Origin: Gamarada debralockiae
Taxonomy: Eukaryota > Ascomycota > Leotiomycetes > Helotiales > Hyphodiscaceae
DNA: 20,546 bases
Direction: 5' to 3'
Assembly: GCA_002803225.1 (NCBI GenBank)
Contig: NXFV01000233.1
Coordinates: 1-20,546, forward strand
The notes beneath the pieces are model-generated. The model worked only from the letters and a program-made list of their open reading frames with translations. It was not told where the DNA came from and did no database searches. Positions 18,910-20,546 of this stretch are shown here, in pieces. Each line of letters begins with the position of its first letter. Position 1 is the first letter of the stretch. The translations under genes and the position numbers were made by a program.

Positions 18910-20508
18910 TTACTCTACTTCAATACAATCTTCTGTAGAATCAGATAGACTAGCTATATCTGAAGCTTTATCTTCAATTTCTTCCCCTCTAGCCTCTTTT
19001 TGCGCTCTCTGTATCTCTGCAATTCCTACAAACTTAGAATTTGGGCTAGTTCTAACCTTCTTTCTTTTTTTAGGTCTAGATGCCTCAAGTTGAGTCTCTA
19101 AAGACTCTATTCTAAGCTTATAGTCTGCTAGAATACTCTCTTGCTCTTCAAAACCCTTTATAATCTTCCGAAATAAGAGCCTTTGTGTAGGTTGATCGTG
19201 TTCTTCGAGCTGCTGAAATGCCGAGGTTTGGGCCTTAAGTTCGATTGACTTTTTAGGTGTAGACTAGATAACCTGTGATATCTTTGTATTCTAGTCGAAC
19301 CTAGAGCCCTTAACTATGCTTTCTAAAGGCTGTTTTGAGGTCTCTTTAGCCTTATTGCTGTTCTCTAAAAGCAAGGGGCTCATAAGTAGTTTTGCTATAG
19401 ATTTTGGCCAAAGACTAGTTGCTTTCTAACTACTCTTAATATTCTTTGTAGATAAGGCTTCCTTTCTAGCTTTTTGATAATAGGTAAGGAAGTTCTGCTT
19501 TCTAATTGGGCTAGAATCCGTTAAAAGAGTCAAATATCCGACCTCCTTTCGGTATTAACTTTTTAAGGGAGAAAAGACTGAGAGATCTAGTAGTTGAAGA
19601 ACATAAGAGGTATAGGCCAGAAGGAATAAAAGGTAAACATTATTCTGATAGCAAAGGTACATGAAATCTGTAGTTTCATGACTTCCATGGCTATCTAGAA
19701 TAAGTAGCCTAGGCTTTGGAGTATTAGTCGCGGGAAGAAACACCTTCTGGAGCTATTCTATAGCTGTCTTGTCTGTTGTCTAGCTATTATCAGTTGGCGT
19801 AAATTCCCAGCCTTTAAATTGACTAAGACCTCGAGGAAACCACTGCTATTGGACTGATTTTCCCTTAAAAATGACTAAAGGAGGGAGAGTAACCCTAGTT
19901 GCTAAGACACATTCAATAAAAGAAGTCTAGGCCTTAGACCCAGGCTGTTTCTTTTGAATAGTACGCCTTTTAGAGCTTCTAACAACTAACCTATTTACTC
20001 TAAGGCCTTTTATAATACTAGATTCATCTATATTATACCGGTGTTTAGGCTTAATAGCCTGAATTTCAGGAAGAAGGAGCCGCTAGAACCAAGCCTTAAT
20101 CACCTGAGTTATAGCCCTATTTATACGCAAGGAATCAATATTCTTAGCTCTTTTGGTCTTAAGAATAGGGTTCCGTTTGAGAAAAGCCTGTATCTAGCGT
20201 TTACCTAGTGGCTGATAGTCTCCTTTGATAGCTAGGAGGCGCTAAGCAAATTCCTTGATTTGAGTATAAGTTAGAGAGAGTCCTAAGGCCTCTTGAGTAA
20301 GAACCCAATTAGCTAAGTGCTCTTCTTGGACTCTCGATATCCTTTGCTGACTTTCTGCTGCATTGGAATGGTTTTCATAGCCTTTAATTCGATCTCGGAG
20401 TGTAGTATAAGGAACCCCCCACTCTCGTGCGGCTGTTTTCGCAAGTTTGCTATTTGCAATATCCCTAAGAGCACAGGCAATATTATCTTCGGTATATTGA
20501 GGCATCAT
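18910..20508 (-). pseudogene. Fot1/pogo-like DDE transposase with 11 in-frame stops
   Basis: A single minus-strand frame of 533 codons runs from ATG 20508 to TAA 18910 without any frameshift. Domains in order: an HTH_psq-type helix-turn-helix (about residues 4-45, YTEDNIACALRDI through REWGVPYTTLRDRIKGY), a CENP-B-type HTH (about 60-125), the DDE_1 catalytic core with NIDES (D161), LLILDSHGSH (D272) and LLDLSVF (D308), spaced as DD35D, and a C-terminal coiled coil (about 447-490) ending in a basic, nuclear-localisation-like RPKKRKKVR. Internal stops are at 20242-20244, 20194-20196, 20083-20085, 19927-19929, 19846-19848, 19780-19782, 19753-19755, 19555-19557, 19426-19428, 19291-19293 and 19264-19266: ten TAG, one TAA, no TGA. 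Where the family residue is known it is Trp or Gln. Near D308 the usual His/Pro residues read Tyr/Leu. All fit CpA-to-TpA change (RIP). The copy should be inactive. Confidence 0.85.
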
Positions 20509-20546
20509 TGACTTGAGATATCAGATCCAAAATTTGAAGTAATTTG

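Larger units (their letters stand above)
18811..20546 (-). mobile_element. Fot1/pogo-type (Tc1/mariner superfamily) DNA transposon, RIP-decayed, right end outside window
   Basis: It contains the single transposase frame at 18910-20508 with only 38 bp visible upstream of its start codon before the window ends. The left boundary is placed provisionally at the C-rich repeats (18811). Neither TIR pairing nor a TA target duplication can be confirmed from this window. Confidence 0.65.

Noticed and set aside
18910..20508. TAG reassignment or programmed readthrough in the transposase
   Set aside because: All other genes in the window use normal stops, and CpA-to-TpA mutation explains every stop more simply.

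Overview
The window looks like nuclear DNA of a filamentous ascomycete (Pezizomycotina; a Leotiomycetes-like fungus is my guess, not proven). The evidence is intron-containing genes with short GT-AG introns (44-173 nt) and CTRAY-type branch sites, C-ending codon preference, and flanking repeats carrying C-to-T/G-to-A decay at CpA, the signature of repeat-induced point mutation (RIP).

Layout. Positions 1 to about 2.4 kb are AT-rich repeat land: a decayed Tc1/mariner-type transposase relic at the left edge, a 0.6 kb element with 53-54 bp terminal inverted repeats (307-915), and a 57-bp minisatellite (about 1488-1650). From 2.4 to 17.2 kb there is a gene island with six well-supported genes: a secreted-type GMC flavin oxidoreductase (2477-4677, +), a GT34 Golgi glycosyltransferase (5934-7283, +), a TPT/SLC35-like Golgi or organellar transporter (7608-9037, +), the small-subunit-processome WD40 protein Utp13 (9240-12040, -), an unrecognised multi-pass membrane protein (12390-14233, +) divergent from utp13, and an MFS sugar/polyol transporter (15264-17200, +). 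All six could be assembled into uninterrupted proteins by splicing; two need micro-exons of 27 and 28 nt. From 17.2 kb on, the sequence degrades again: traces of a small minus-strand gene that does not splice cleanly (about 17.5-17.94 kb), unexplained AT-rich sequence, then a Fot1/pogo-type DDE transposon on the minus strand (18910-20508). Its 533-codon frame has no frameshift but 11 internal stops, all TAG or TAA.

The genes do not form an obvious pathway. Utp13 is housekeeping (18S rRNA processing). The GT34 enzyme and the adjacent nucleotide-sugar/triose-phosphate-type transporter could both serve the secretory pathway, but their neighbourhood is weak evidence. The GMC enzyme is a plausible extracellular oxidase or dehydrogenase. 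No secondary-metabolite backbone gene, CRISPR array, tRNA or rRNA was seen. I found no convincing new biological system. The items most worth a second look are the RIP-decayed but frame-intact transposon, the TIR element, a perfect 28-bp palindrome at 5702-5729, and the uncharacterised membrane protein.
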